A DNA stretch of 64,000 nucleotides from CAG-791 sp963596015 (lineage in GTDB: Bacteria; Bacillota; Clostridia; Lachnospirales; Lachnospiraceae), in the NCBI GenBank assembly GCA_963596015.1, contig CAVBJS010000006.1, forward strand, positions 1 through 64,000, given 5' to 3'. The notes under the pieces are model-generated. The model was not told the origin of the DNA. It ran no database searches and saw only the letters and a list, made by a program, of their open reading frames with translations. The first letter of the stretch is position 1; each line of letters starts with the position of its first letter. A program made the position numbers and the translations under genes. Below, piece after piece: positions 49,794 to 57,347 of this stretch.

Positions 49794-49931
49794 GTTTGAA
49801 AGAGATGCTAAGTAGCATTCCTTTCAAACCGCACCTATGCTGTAAACGTCATAGGAGCGGAGTGCATCGGAGAATCCGCTTATGTGAAATCCTCCTCTCT
49901 ATGCCGCAGATAAGCTGCGGTATAGAGAGGT
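49793..49931 (+). repeat. Full hairpin cassette A-B-C-D without a normal gene behind it
   Basis: A 49793-49830 (GGTTTGAAAGAGATGC arm, AAGT loop). B 49834-49855 (CCTATG/CATAGG with CTGTAAACGT loop). C 49869-49895, decayed in both arms. D 49901-49923 (ATGCCGCAG/CTGCGGTAT). AGAGAGGTAAAT precedes the ATG at 49936, which opens only ten codons. Confidence 0.85.
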
Positions 49932-49935
49932 AAAT

Positions 49936-49968
49936 ATGAGTTATATTTCTCATGTATTGTCTGTATAG
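49936..49968 (+). pseudogene. Ten-codon micro-ORF, probably remnant of a lost gene
   Basis: ATG at 49936 has a perfect cassette ribosome binding site, encodes MSYISHVLSV and stops at TAG. A terminator follows 19 nt later, and then a dispersed hairpin element. Either the downstream gene was deleted when the element arrived, or this is a leader peptide. I favour gene loss, but the sequence does not decide it. Confidence 0.4.
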
Positions 49969-49986
49969 TGAATGAGCATTAGCAGG

Positions 49987-50043
49987 AAAAAGCAACCGTA
50001 AAAATCAACCGCACTATTTGCGGAGGTTTTGCAGTTGCTTTTT
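49987..50043 (+). terminator. Terminator after the orphan cassette
   Basis: AAAAAGCAAC (49987-49996) pairs with GTTGCTTTTT (50034-50043), with inner CCGCA/TGCGG. Confidence 0.82.
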
Positions 50044-50063
50044 GTATATTGTTCAGCACCTGA

Positions 50064-50182
50064 CATATCAAAGCGTGAATTGACTGCTTGCAGGCAAATT
50101 CACGTTTTGATATGGAAGGCGGCCAAGGCGCGAAGCGCCTCTGGCCCTCCCCAGCGAGGTTTTCCGGAGGAAAATCGAGATG
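50064..50182 (+). repeat. Dispersed hairpin element, copy 2
   Basis: Three stem-loops: an 18-bp stem CATATCAAAGCGTGAATT (50064-50081) with its partner 50097-50114; GGCCAAGGCGC/GCGCCTCTGGCC (50121-50146); and TTTTCC/GGAAAA (about 50160-50174). The first and third match the reverse complement of 144-222. Confidence 0.55.
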
Positions 50183-50224
50183 GGGGCGGAATGATCAGTT
50201 CACAAAGTTTTTATAAAATAGCCC

Positions 50225-50252
50225 TTGCGAATTGAATTCACTGCGATATAAT
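50225..50252 (+). promoter_or_regulatory. Promoter of the marR-ABC operon
   Basis: TTGCGA (50225-50230), 16-bp spacer, TATAAT (50247-50252). Transcription from here would run through the 15-bp tandem array before reaching marR. Confidence 0.6.
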
Positions 50253-50303
50253 AAAACATAGTTCGCGGCCAAACAATTCGCAAGCTAACAATCAGTATAC
50301 GAA

Positions 50304-50498
50304 CAGTCAGCGCACAAACAGTCAATGCGTAGACAGTCTGTGTATAAACAGTCAATGCATAGACTGTCCGTGTGTAGACAGTCCGTGCACAAACAGTCAA
50401 TGCATAGACAGTCCGTGCGCAAACAGTCGATACATAGACAGTCAGTACGTAGTCAGTCGGTATGCAGACAGTCCGTGTACAAAACGTTAGTGTGTGGA
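50304..50498 (+). repeat. 15-bp tandem array, 12 good units and one decayed
   Basis: Units such as CAGTCAATGCATAGA and CAGTCCGTGCACAAA follow without gaps from 50304 to 50483, with a decayed thirteenth to 50498. CAGTC is kept in 11 of 12 units. The next positions vary around a TGCA-like core (ATGCATA, GTGCACA, TGCGCA), and endings alternate between TAGA and CAAA. The array lies between the operon promoter and the marR start. Confidence 0.92.
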
Positions 50499-50568
50499 TC
50501 ATCGGCACAGAAAGCGCTCCACAGGACTGCCCACCTTTTGGGCGGAATACAGAAGGGATTACATTAAA

Positions 50569-51117
50569 ATGAAGGGAGAAAAGGATCAAAAATGGCTTGA
50601 TGAGAACAGACATCATGTAGGATTTCAGGTGCGGTGCTTTAATAATCAAATGACGCGTTACCTGGATTACAGCTTTAAATCTGTTTTGCAAAGGGAAGGG
50701 TGCAGTGACCTGACAGTGACCCATTCCTGGATCATCCATTTCATCAGAAAAAGCGGGGATACGCCGGTCTATCAGCGGGATATCGAGCGCAGATTTGATA
50801 TAAGCCGTGCCACCGCCACCACCATGCTCCAGCTCATGGAGAAAAATGGTTACATTATCCGCAAGCCGGTCCCTCAGGATGCCAGACTGAAACAGCTGGT
50901 GCTGACGCCTAAGGCCTTACAGGTAGAAAAGGCAAAGGATACAGATATCATCTTTATAGAGCAGCGTTTGCAGGAGGGTATCAGCGAAGAGGACATGGAG
51001 ATATTTTTTTCCTGTATGGAAAAGATGCGGGAGAACATGCAGAAACAGATGAACCAGTCCCAGGAAGAGGCAGAAAAGATGCCCTGTGATTCCTGCGATG
51101 GAGAAAAGAAGCTGTAA
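50569..51117 (+). CDS. MarR-family transcriptional regulator
   Basis: A 182-residue winged-helix regulator. LDYSFKSVLQREGCSDLTVTHSWIIHFIRKSGDTPVYQRDIERRFDISRATATTMLQLMEKNGYI carries the helix-turn-helix, and KPVPQDARLKQLVLTPKA the wing. The tail ends with two cysteines (PCDSCDGEKK). The start at 50569 follows GAAGGGA; an in-frame GTG-type extension to 50494 would enter the tandem array and is rejected. It heads an operon with two ABC exporter genes and probably represses it in response to an exported compound. Confidence 0.92.
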   Translation: MKGEKDQKWLDENRHHVGFQVRCFNNQMTRYLDYSFKSVLQREGCSDLTVTHSWIIHFIRKSGDTPVYQRDIERRFDISRATATTMLQLMEKNGYIIRKPVPQDARLKQLVLTPKALQVEKAKDTDIIFIEQRLQEGISEEDMEIFFSCMEKMRENMQKQMNQSQEEAEKMPCDSCDGEKKL

Positions 51118-51152
51118 TAAGACAACAATTGCCAAAGTAAGAAGAGTTACGT

Positions 51153-51180
51153 TACCGCGATCTATCGCGGTATAGAGAGG
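51153..51180 (+). repeat. Cassette hairpin D (variant) before the first ABC gene
   Basis: TACCGCGAT (51153-51161) pairs with ATCGCGGTA (51164-51172), followed by AGAGAGG (51174-51180) and the ATG at 51186. The stem sequence differs from other D copies but the position is the same. Confidence 0.65.
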
Positions 51181-51185
51181 TAATT

Positions 51186-52973
51186 ATGAAAAAGAAGAAT
51201 TTAGAAGAAAGAAAAAAGAATGCCTCCTATATCATTAAAGTCCTGGGCACCCAGGTAAAGGAATTTAAGAAAGATTCCATTCTGACGCCCATCTTTATGG
51301 TGGCGGAGGTGATCATGGAGACGCTGATCCCGGTCATGATGGCTTTTATCATTGACCAGGGCGTGGAAGCCGGCAACATGAAGAATATTCTCCTCATGGG
51401 TGCTCTGATGGTACTGGCAGCGGCCATAAGTCTGACGGTAGGCTTCTTAGGCGGTAAGTACGGTGCCAGTGCATCCACCGGATTTGCCAGAAACTTAAGA
51501 GAGGCCATGTTCGAAAAGATCCAGACCTACTCTTTTTCCAATATCGATAAGTTCAGCACCGCAGGTCTGGTGACCCGTATGACCACGGATGTGACCAACA
51601 TACAGAATGCGTACCAGATGATCCTGCGTATGTGTACCAGAGCTCCTTCCAGTTTGATCTTTGCCATGATCATGGCATTTTTGATCAGCCCGAAGCTGGC
51701 AAGTGTATACCTGATCGCCGTGATCTTCCTGGGCTTTTGCCTTTTTATGATCATTCGCTCGGCTACCGACCGGTTTGATAAGGTGTTCCGCAAGTACGAT
51801 GACATGAATGCCAGTGTACAGGAAAATGTCTCCGGTATCCGTGTGGTAAAGGCCTACGTCCGTGAGGATTATGAGAATAAGAAATTCCAGAAGGCCAGCA
51901 CCAACGTCTATAACCTGTTCGTGAACGCAGAGAAGATCCTGAGCTGGAACAACCCGTTGATGCAGTTCACCGTCTATGTCTGCATCCTGCTGATCAGCTG
52001 GCTGGGGGCAAAGACCGTAGTGGCAGGTGATCTGACCACCGGTCAGCTCATGAGCCTTCTGACCTATTGCATGAATATTCTGATGAGCCTGATGATGCTG
52101 TCCATGGTTTTCGTTATGATCACCATGAGTACCGCCAGTGCAGAGCGTATCGCAGAGGTGCTGACAGAAGAGCCGGATATCCGTAACCCTGAGAATCCCC
52201 TCTATGAGGTAAAGGACGGCAGCATCTCTTTTGAAAATGTGAACTTCCAGTACAGCAAGGAAGCAGAACGGCCGGTATTGCAGGATATCAATCTCCGGAT
52301 CCGCTCCGGAGAGACCATCGGTCTGATCGGCGGCACCGGTTCTGCCAAGTCCACGCTGGTGAACCTGATCAGCCGGCTTTACGATGTGACCGAGGGCTGC
52401 ATCAAGGTAGGCGGTGAGGATGTGCGCGCCTATGATGTGGAAACTATTCGTAATGCGGTGGCCGTAGTGCTGCAGAAAAACGTCCTTTTCAGCGGCACGA
52501 TCCTGGATAACCTTCGCTGGGGTGATGAAAATGCCAGCGAGGAAGAATGCAGGCGAGTCTGTCGCTTAGCCTGCGCCGATGAATTCATCGAAAAGATGCC
52601 GGATGGCTATAATACCTATATTGAACAGGGAGGCAGCAACGTCTCCGGTGGTCAGAAACAGCGTCTGTGTATTGCCAGAGCACTGCTGAAAAAGCCTAAG
52701 ATCCTGATCCTGGATGACAGCACCAGCGCCGTGGATACCGCCACAGATGCCAAGATCCGCCAGGCCTTTGCGCAGGAAATTCCCGGCACTACCAAGATCA
52801 TCATCGCCCAGAGAATCTCCAGCGTCCAGCACGCAGATCGTATCGTGGTCCTCAATGAAGGCCGCATCGACGATATCGGCACTCACGAAGAGCTGTTAAA
52901 GAACAGCACGATCTATCGTGATGTCTATGAGGCACAGACAGGCGGCGGCGGAGACTTTGACCAGCCGCAGTAA
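51186..52973 (+). CDS. ABC exporter half-transporter, degenerate-site subunit
   Basis: A 595-residue fused membrane and ATPase subunit. Six membrane helices lie within about 40-310. The ATPase domain has Walker A GGTGSAKST (Ala where the P-loop Gly usually stands), Q-loop VVLQKNVLFSG, signature NVSGGQKQR, and Walker B ILILDDSTSAVD with Asp in place of the catalytic Glu. This makes its site the degenerate half of a heterodimer, as in BmrCD/LmrCD-type multidrug exporters. Paired with the next gene, and likely controlled by the upstream MarR protein. Confidence 0.92.
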   Translation: MKKKNLEERKKNASYIIKVLGTQVKEFKKDSILTPIFMVAEVIMETLIPVMMAFIIDQGVEAGNMKNILLMGALMVLAAAISLTVGFLGGKYGASASTGFARNLREAMFEKIQTYSFSNIDKFSTAGLVTRMTTDVTNIQNAYQMILRMCTRAPSSLIFAMIMAFLISPKLASVYLIAVIFLGFCLFMIIRSATDRFDKVFRKYDDMNASVQENVSGIRVVKAYVREDYENKKFQKASTNVYNLFVNAEKILSWNNPLMQFTVYVCILLISWLGAKTVVAGDLTTGQLMSLLTYCMNILMSLMMLSMVFVMITMSTASAERIAEVLTEEPDIRNPENPLYEVKDGSISFENVNFQYSKEAERPVLQDINLRIRSGETIGLIGGTGSAKSTLVNLISRLYDVTEGCIKVGGEDVRAYDVETIRNAVAVVLQKNVLFSGTILDNLRWGDENASEEECRRVCRLACADEFIEKMPDGYNTYIEQGGSNVSGGQKQRLCIARALLKKPKILILDDSTSAVDTATDAKIRQAFAQEIPGTTKIIIAQRISSVQHADRIVVLNEGRIDDIGTHEELLKNSTIYRDVYEAQTGGGGDFDQPQ

Positions 52974-52997
52974 GCCGTTTAGAAATGGAGGCAAATC

Positions 52998-54896
52998 GTG
53001 AAGAAAAATGAAATGCGGACGGCACCCAGGCCGAAGGTGCCCAATCCCTGGAAGCTTTTAAAGCGTATGCTCGGCTACGTATTTAAATACTACGGCATTC
53101 AGTTTTTGATCGTGGTGATCTGTATCTTTGTAACGGTTTATTCTTCCGTACAGGGTACCCTGTTCATTCAGCAGCTGATCGATGAATATATTCTGCCTAT
53201 GATCGGCAACCGGAACCCGGATTTTGCACCGCTGGCGGCAGCCATCGGCCGTGTGGCATTCTTTTATATACTGGGTGTGATCGCTGCTTTTATCAACGCA
53301 AGACTTATGATCTATGTATCCCAGGGAACTCTGAAGCGGATACGTGATGAGTTGTTTGAACACATGGAAAGCCTGCCGATCCGGTATTTTGATACCCATG
53401 CCCACGGCGATATCATGTCGATCTATACCAATGATACGGATACCCTGCGGCAGATGATCAGCCAGAGTATTCCCCAGCTGCTCAACAGTGTCATCACCAT
53501 CGTCAGCGTGCTGATCAGCATGATCATTCTCAGTGTTCCGCTGACGGTGCTGACACTGGTCATGGTAGCCGTTATGCTAGGAGCCACCAAGTATCTGGCA
53601 GGCTTCAGCGGACGATTCTTTGCAGCACAGCAAAAGGATCTCGGTAAAGTAAACGGCTATATCGAGGAGATGATGGACGGCCAGAAGGTAGTCAAAGTAT
53701 TCTGTCATGAGAAGGCCAATTTCCATGATTTTAAGGAGCTTAACGACCAGCTCTTTGACAGCGCCAATAATGCCAACAAATACGCCAACGTACTGATGCC
53801 TGTAAACGCGCAGATCGGCAATATCAGCTATGTGCTCTGCGCCATCGTAGGCGGTGCTCTGGCAATGAATGGGGTAGGAGGCTTCACCTTAGGCGCTCTG
53901 GCCAGCTTCCTGACCTTTAATAAGAGCTTTAATATGCCTATCAACCAGATCTCCATGCAGCTTAACAGCATCATCATGGCCCTGGCCGGTGCAGAACGTA
54001 TCTTCAATCTGCTGGATGAAGAGCCGGAGGTAGACGACGGCTATGTGACGCTGGTGAATGCCAAGTATGAAAACGGCAATCTGACAGAGTGTAAGGAACG
54101 CACCAATGTATGGGCGTGGAAGCACTACCATCAGGCAGACAATACCACTACCTATACACCTTTAAAGGGCAACATCGAGTTCCACGGTGTGGACTTTGGT
54201 TACAACCCGGACAAGATCGTGCTGCATGACATCGAGATGTACGCCAACGATGGTCAGAAGATCGCCTTCGTCGGCTCCACCGGTGCCGGCAAGACCACCA
54301 TTACCAACCTGATCAACCGTTTCTATGATATTCAGGACGGCAAGATCCGCTATGACGGCATCAATATCAATAAGATCAAAAAGGACGACCTGCGCCGTTC
54401 TCTGGGCATGGTATTGCAGGATACCCATCTGTTTACCGGCACGGTGATGGAGAATATCCGTTTCGGTCGTCTGGAGGCCACCGATGAGGAAGTCATCAAT
54501 GCAGCCAAGCTGGCCGGCGCCGACGGCTTTATCAGGCGTCTGCCCCAGGGCTATCAGACAGTGCTGACAGGCGATGGTGCCAACTTAAGTCAGGGTCAGA
54601 GACAGCTTCTTTCCATTGCCAGAGCGGCTATCGCAGATCCGCCGGTACTGATCCTGGATGAGGCAACCAGCTCCATCGATACCCGCACAGAGAAGATCGT
54701 GCAGACCGGTATGGACAACCTGATGAAGGGCAGGACCACTTTTGTCATCGCCCACAGACTCTCCACCATCATGAACAGCGACTGCATCATGGTCCTGGAA
54801 AACGGCCGCATCATCGAGAGAGGCGGACACGAGGAGCTGCTGGAGCAGAAGGGCAGATATTATCAGCTCTTTACCGGTAATTCTGTGGCTTCATAG
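52998..54896 (+). CDS. ABC exporter half-transporter, consensus-site subunit
   Basis: A 632-residue partner subunit with a GTG start behind ATGGAGG. Six membrane helices (about 25-330). The ATPase domain carries a normal Walker A GSTGAGKTT, signature LSQGQRQ, Walker B LILDEATSSID with the catalytic Glu, and H-loop IAHRLSTI. An extra segment of about 30 residues (ECKERTNVWAWKHYHQADNTTTY) precedes the ATPase domain and is unlike the first subunit. Together they form a heterodimeric drug or lipid exporter; the substrate is unknown. Confidence 0.92.
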   Translation: MKKNEMRTAPRPKVPNPWKLLKRMLGYVFKYYGIQFLIVVICIFVTVYSSVQGTLFIQQLIDEYILPMIGNRNPDFAPLAAAIGRVAFFYILGVIAAFINARLMIYVSQGTLKRIRDELFEHMESLPIRYFDTHAHGDIMSIYTNDTDTLRQMISQSIPQLLNSVITIVSVLISMIILSVPLTVLTLVMVAVMLGATKYLAGFSGRFFAAQQKDLGKVNGYIEEMMDGQKVVKVFCHEKANFHDFKELNDQLFDSANNANKYANVLMPVNAQIGNISYVLCAIVGGALAMNGVGGFTLGALASFLTFNKSFNMPINQISMQLNSIIMALAGAERIFNLLDEEPEVDDGYVTLVNAKYENGNLTECKERTNVWAWKHYHQADNTTTYTPLKGNIEFHGVDFGYNPDKIVLHDIEMYANDGQKIAFVGSTGAGKTTITNLINRFYDIQDGKIRYDGININKIKKDDLRRSLGMVLQDTHLFTGTVMENIRFGRLEATDEEVINAAKLAGADGFIRRLPQGYQTVLTGDGANLSQGQRQLLSIARAAIADPPVLILDEATSSIDTRTEKIVQTGMDNLMKGRTTFVIAHRLSTIMNSDCIMVLENGRIIERGGHEELLEQKGRYYQLFTGNSVAS

Positions 54897-54944
54897 GAAC
54901 TGTAACACAGCAACAAGATTACATGGCGGGATGGTTCCGGCAGA

Positions 54945-54973
54945 TTGTTTTCTTAACGTTAATATGATATATT
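54945..54973 (+). promoter_or_regulatory. Promoter of malQ
   Basis: TTGTTT (54945-54950), 17-bp spacer, TATATT (54968-54973) with TGA ahead. A TATGCGCAG/CTGCGCATA stem follows in the leader. Confidence 0.65.
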
Positions 54974-55023
54974 TTGTATGCGCAGACTGTGACAGACACA
55001 GGCTGCGCATATACTGTATGTAA

Positions 55024-55082
55024 GGGGAATTACCCATGATGAATTCTCCTCATGATGCCGCAGCAAACGGCGGTAAGAGAGG
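55024..55082 (+). repeat. Decayed cassette C-D before malQ
   Basis: C: GGGGAATT (55024-55031) with AATTCTCC (55042-55049), core replaced. D: TGCCGC...GCGGTA (55056-55075). AAGAGAGG follows before the ATG at 55088. Confidence 0.65.
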
Positions 55083-55087
55083 TACTT

Positions 55088-56608
55088 ATGAAAAGAAAAT
55101 GCGGTGTTTTGCTGCCGGTGGCCAGTCTGCCGTCCAAATACGGAATCGGCTGTTTTTCCAAAGAGGCCTATGAATTTGTGGATTTTCTTGCCAGGGCCGG
55201 ACAGACCTATTGGCAGATTCTGCCCTTAGGACAGACGGGATATGGGGATTCCCCGTATCAGTCTTTTTCCACCTATGCAGGCAATCCTTATTTCATTGAC
55301 CTGGAGGAGCTGATGGAGAGAGGATACCTTACAAGGGAAGAAGTAGAGGCCTGTGACTGGGGAGATCAGGAAGGATATATCGATTATGCCGCTGTTTATG
55401 CCAGCCGCTATGGTCTTTTGAAGGCTGCCTATGACAATAGCCCCTACGCACTGCATCCTGCCGGAAAGTGGGCAGAGGCTGCTTACGATGAGGAACGGGC
55501 TGCACTGGAGCAGTTTATAGAGGAAAAGAAGGAATGGCTTCCGGACTATGCCCTTTACAGTGCGGTGAAGGCTTCTTTCGACGGAAAGCCGTACATAGAG
55601 TGGGAGGAGGATATCCGCCTTCGCCGACCGGCTACCATGGAGCATTACAGAAAGATGCTGGAAGAGGAAATTCGTTTCTATGAATTTCAGCAGTTCTTTT
55701 TTGACAGGCAGTGGAAGGCGTTGAAGCAATACGCCAATGACAAGAAGATCCGGATCATCGGCGACATTCCGATCTACGTAGCTTTTGACAGTGCGGATAC
55801 CTGGAGTCACCCGGAGTTGTTCTGCTTCGATGAGAAGGGATATCCCACGGTAGTGGCAGGTTGTCCGCCGGATGGATTCTCCGCTACCGGCCAGCTTTGG
55901 GGCAATCCCATTTACGACTGGCCCTATCATGCAAAGACAGGATATGCATGGTGGATGAGCCGCTTGGCCCATTGCTTTGCGCTGTATGATGTGGTGCGCA
56001 TCGATCATTTCCGGGCCTTTGACGAGTATTATGCCATTCCCTATGGAGACAAAACAGCAGAATTCGGTCAGTGGCTGCCCGGGCCCGGCTACAGCCTTTT
56101 TGCAGAACTGAAAAAGCAGCTGGGACAGAAGGATATCATCGCAGAGGATCTGGGATTTTTGACTCCCAGCGTATTAAAGCTGGTGAAAAAGACTGGATAT
56201 CCCGGTATGAAGGTCCTGCAATTTGCCTTTGATTCCCGGGAAGAGAGCGACTACCTGCCTCATAATTATACCCACAATTGCGTGGTCTATACCGGTACCC
56301 ATGACAATGAGACCATGCGGGGATGGTATGAGCATGTGAACCGAAGAGACAAGGCCTTCGCAAAGCGTTATGTCAATGTGCGAAGCACAAAGACAGCAGC
56401 CTGGGCGTTTATCTGCTGTGCTTTTATGAGTGTGGCGGATACTGCTATTATCCCTATGCAGGATTATCTGAATCTGGGAGATGAGGCTCGCATCAACATG
56501 CCTTCTACCATGGGCACCAACTGGAAATGGCGGATGCTGCCGGGACAGGATACATCGGAGTTGGCCGAGAAGATGTATGAACTGGCATGGACGTACAAGA
56601 GACTGTAG
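55088..56608 (+). CDS. malQ: 4-alpha-glucanotransferase (amylomaltase, GH77)
   Basis: A 506-residue GH77 enzyme moving maltosyl units between alpha-1,4-glucans. It opens with GVLLPVASLPSKYGIGCF; SYWQILPLGQTGYGDSPYQSFS-type sequence is readable near residue 45. Catalytic parts: VVRIDHFRAFDEYYAIP (nucleophile Asp), IIAEDLGFLTP (acid Glu), and YTGTHDNETMRGW. The length fits bacterial MalQ. Complements glgA at 25 kb in glycogen metabolism. An in-frame ATG at 55052 lies in the cassette and is rejected. Confidence 0.96.
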   Translation: MKRKCGVLLPVASLPSKYGIGCFSKEAYEFVDFLARAGQTYWQILPLGQTGYGDSPYQSFSTYAGNPYFIDLEELMERGYLTREEVEACDWGDQEGYIDYAAVYASRYGLLKAAYDNSPYALHPAGKWAEAAYDEERAALEQFIEEKKEWLPDYALYSAVKASFDGKPYIEWEEDIRLRRPATMEHYRKMLEEEIRFYEFQQFFFDRQWKALKQYANDKKIRIIGDIPIYVAFDSADTWSHPELFCFDEKGYPTVVAGCPPDGFSATGQLWGNPIYDWPYHAKTGYAWWMSRLAHCFALYDVVRIDHFRAFDEYYAIPYGDKTAEFGQWLPGPGYSLFAELKKQLGQKDIIAEDLGFLTPSVLKLVKKTGYPGMKVLQFAFDSREESDYLPHNYTHNCVVYTGTHDNETMRGWYEHVNRRDKAFAKRYVNVRSTKTAAWAFICCAFMSVADTAIIPMQDYLNLGDEARINMPSTMGTNWKWRMLPGQDTSELAEKMYELAWTYKRL

Positions 56609-56629
56609 GGACGATAACTGAATACATAC

Positions 56630-56691
56630 AAAATGAAAGCCGACTGCCTCTCTGCAGATGATGATTGCTGAGAGTAGCCGGCTTTCATTTT
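56630..56691. terminator. Bidirectional terminator between malQ and the minus-strand group
   Basis: AAAATGAAAGCC (56630-56641) pairs with GGCTTTCATTTT (56680-56691), with further inner pairing. Confidence 0.82.
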
Positions 56692-56725
56692 CGATATTTT
56701 AATATCAAAAGTTCTGATAGTTTTA

Positions 56726-56761
56726 ATCCCGGAAAATCATAGGTATATGATTTTCCGGGAT
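56726..56761 (-). terminator. Terminator of the minus-strand CYTH-CBS-DJ-1 operon
   Basis: A perfect 15-bp stem: ATCCCGGAAAATCAT (56726-56740) with ATGATTTTCCGGGAT (56747-56761). On the minus strand it is followed by TAAAAC only, so it may work with the hairpin at 56630-56691. Confidence 0.6.
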
Positions 56762-56823
56762 CTTTGTAGAGTTTTTCGTTGTATTGATCCGCACATGAAA
56801 CGAGATATTTACAGGGATGATCC

Positions 56824-57345
56824 CTACAGCGGCACATCCAGCTTGCGCTGGCTGAGCCAGGAGTTGTGGTAGTGGGGGTTCTGGGTTACGTCCTCCTTGA
56901 ACCATTCCGGCGGGATAAAGGCCAGAGCCATCTCCTCAGAGGGAAACTCTACCTCAGCGATGACCAGATCCTGAAAAGGAGCACCGAAGAGATCCAGTTC
57001 GATGGTCAGGTCCACCGCGGCGGTGCCGGCCATAGGATCTGTGGCGGGATTATAGTCAGAGCGGAACCGGGGATAGTCGATGGGAATGCGATACCGGCGC
57101 TTGGTGATCACATTGCCGTCGGCTTTTGCCAGCAGGTGGGCATAGGACTGCGCCGTCAGGGGCAGATTATATTCCATGCGGGTCATCATGCCGGCGCCCT
57201 TATAGGTCAGATAGTAAGTGTCATCCTGGCGGCGGATCCGTACCACCGGATCTGTGCACAGATAGGCCTGCTCGATCAGGAGGCAGGGGTAGTTGTTGAG
57301 ATTTTCCGGCAGCTGCCGGATGGTGAATTTGCGTTCTATTTCCAC
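56824..57345 (-). CDS. CYTH domain phosphohydrolase-like protein
   Basis: A 173-residue CYTH-superfamily protein. It opens with the signature MEIERKF (ExExK), then VRIRRQDDTYYLTYKG, RMEYNLPL, KRRYRIPI, IELDLF and IAEVEF, giving the alternating charged strands of the triphosphate tunnel. Bacterial members hydrolyse inorganic triphosphate or make cAMP; the short length favours a triphosphatase-like enzyme. Last gene of a three-gene minus-strand operon, 2 nt after the CBS gene. Confidence 0.9.
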   Translation of the reverse strand: MEIERKFTIRQLPENLNNYPCLLIEQAYLCTDPVVRIRRQDDTYYLTYKGAGMMTRMEYNLPLTAQSYAHLLAKADGNVITKRRYRIPIDYPRFRSDYNPATDPMAGTAAVDLTIELDLFGAPFQDLVIAEVEFPSEEMALAFIPPEWFKEDVTQNPHYHNSWLSQRKLDVPL

Positions 57346-57347
57346 GA

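Noticed and set aside
50200..50739. Minus-strand frame through the 15-bp array giving TV-x3 pentapeptide repeats, and a plus-strand frame giving QSVxx repeats
   Set aside because: A 15-bp array is open in most frames on both strands. Neither frame has a ribosome binding site, and the minus frame runs antisense into marR.
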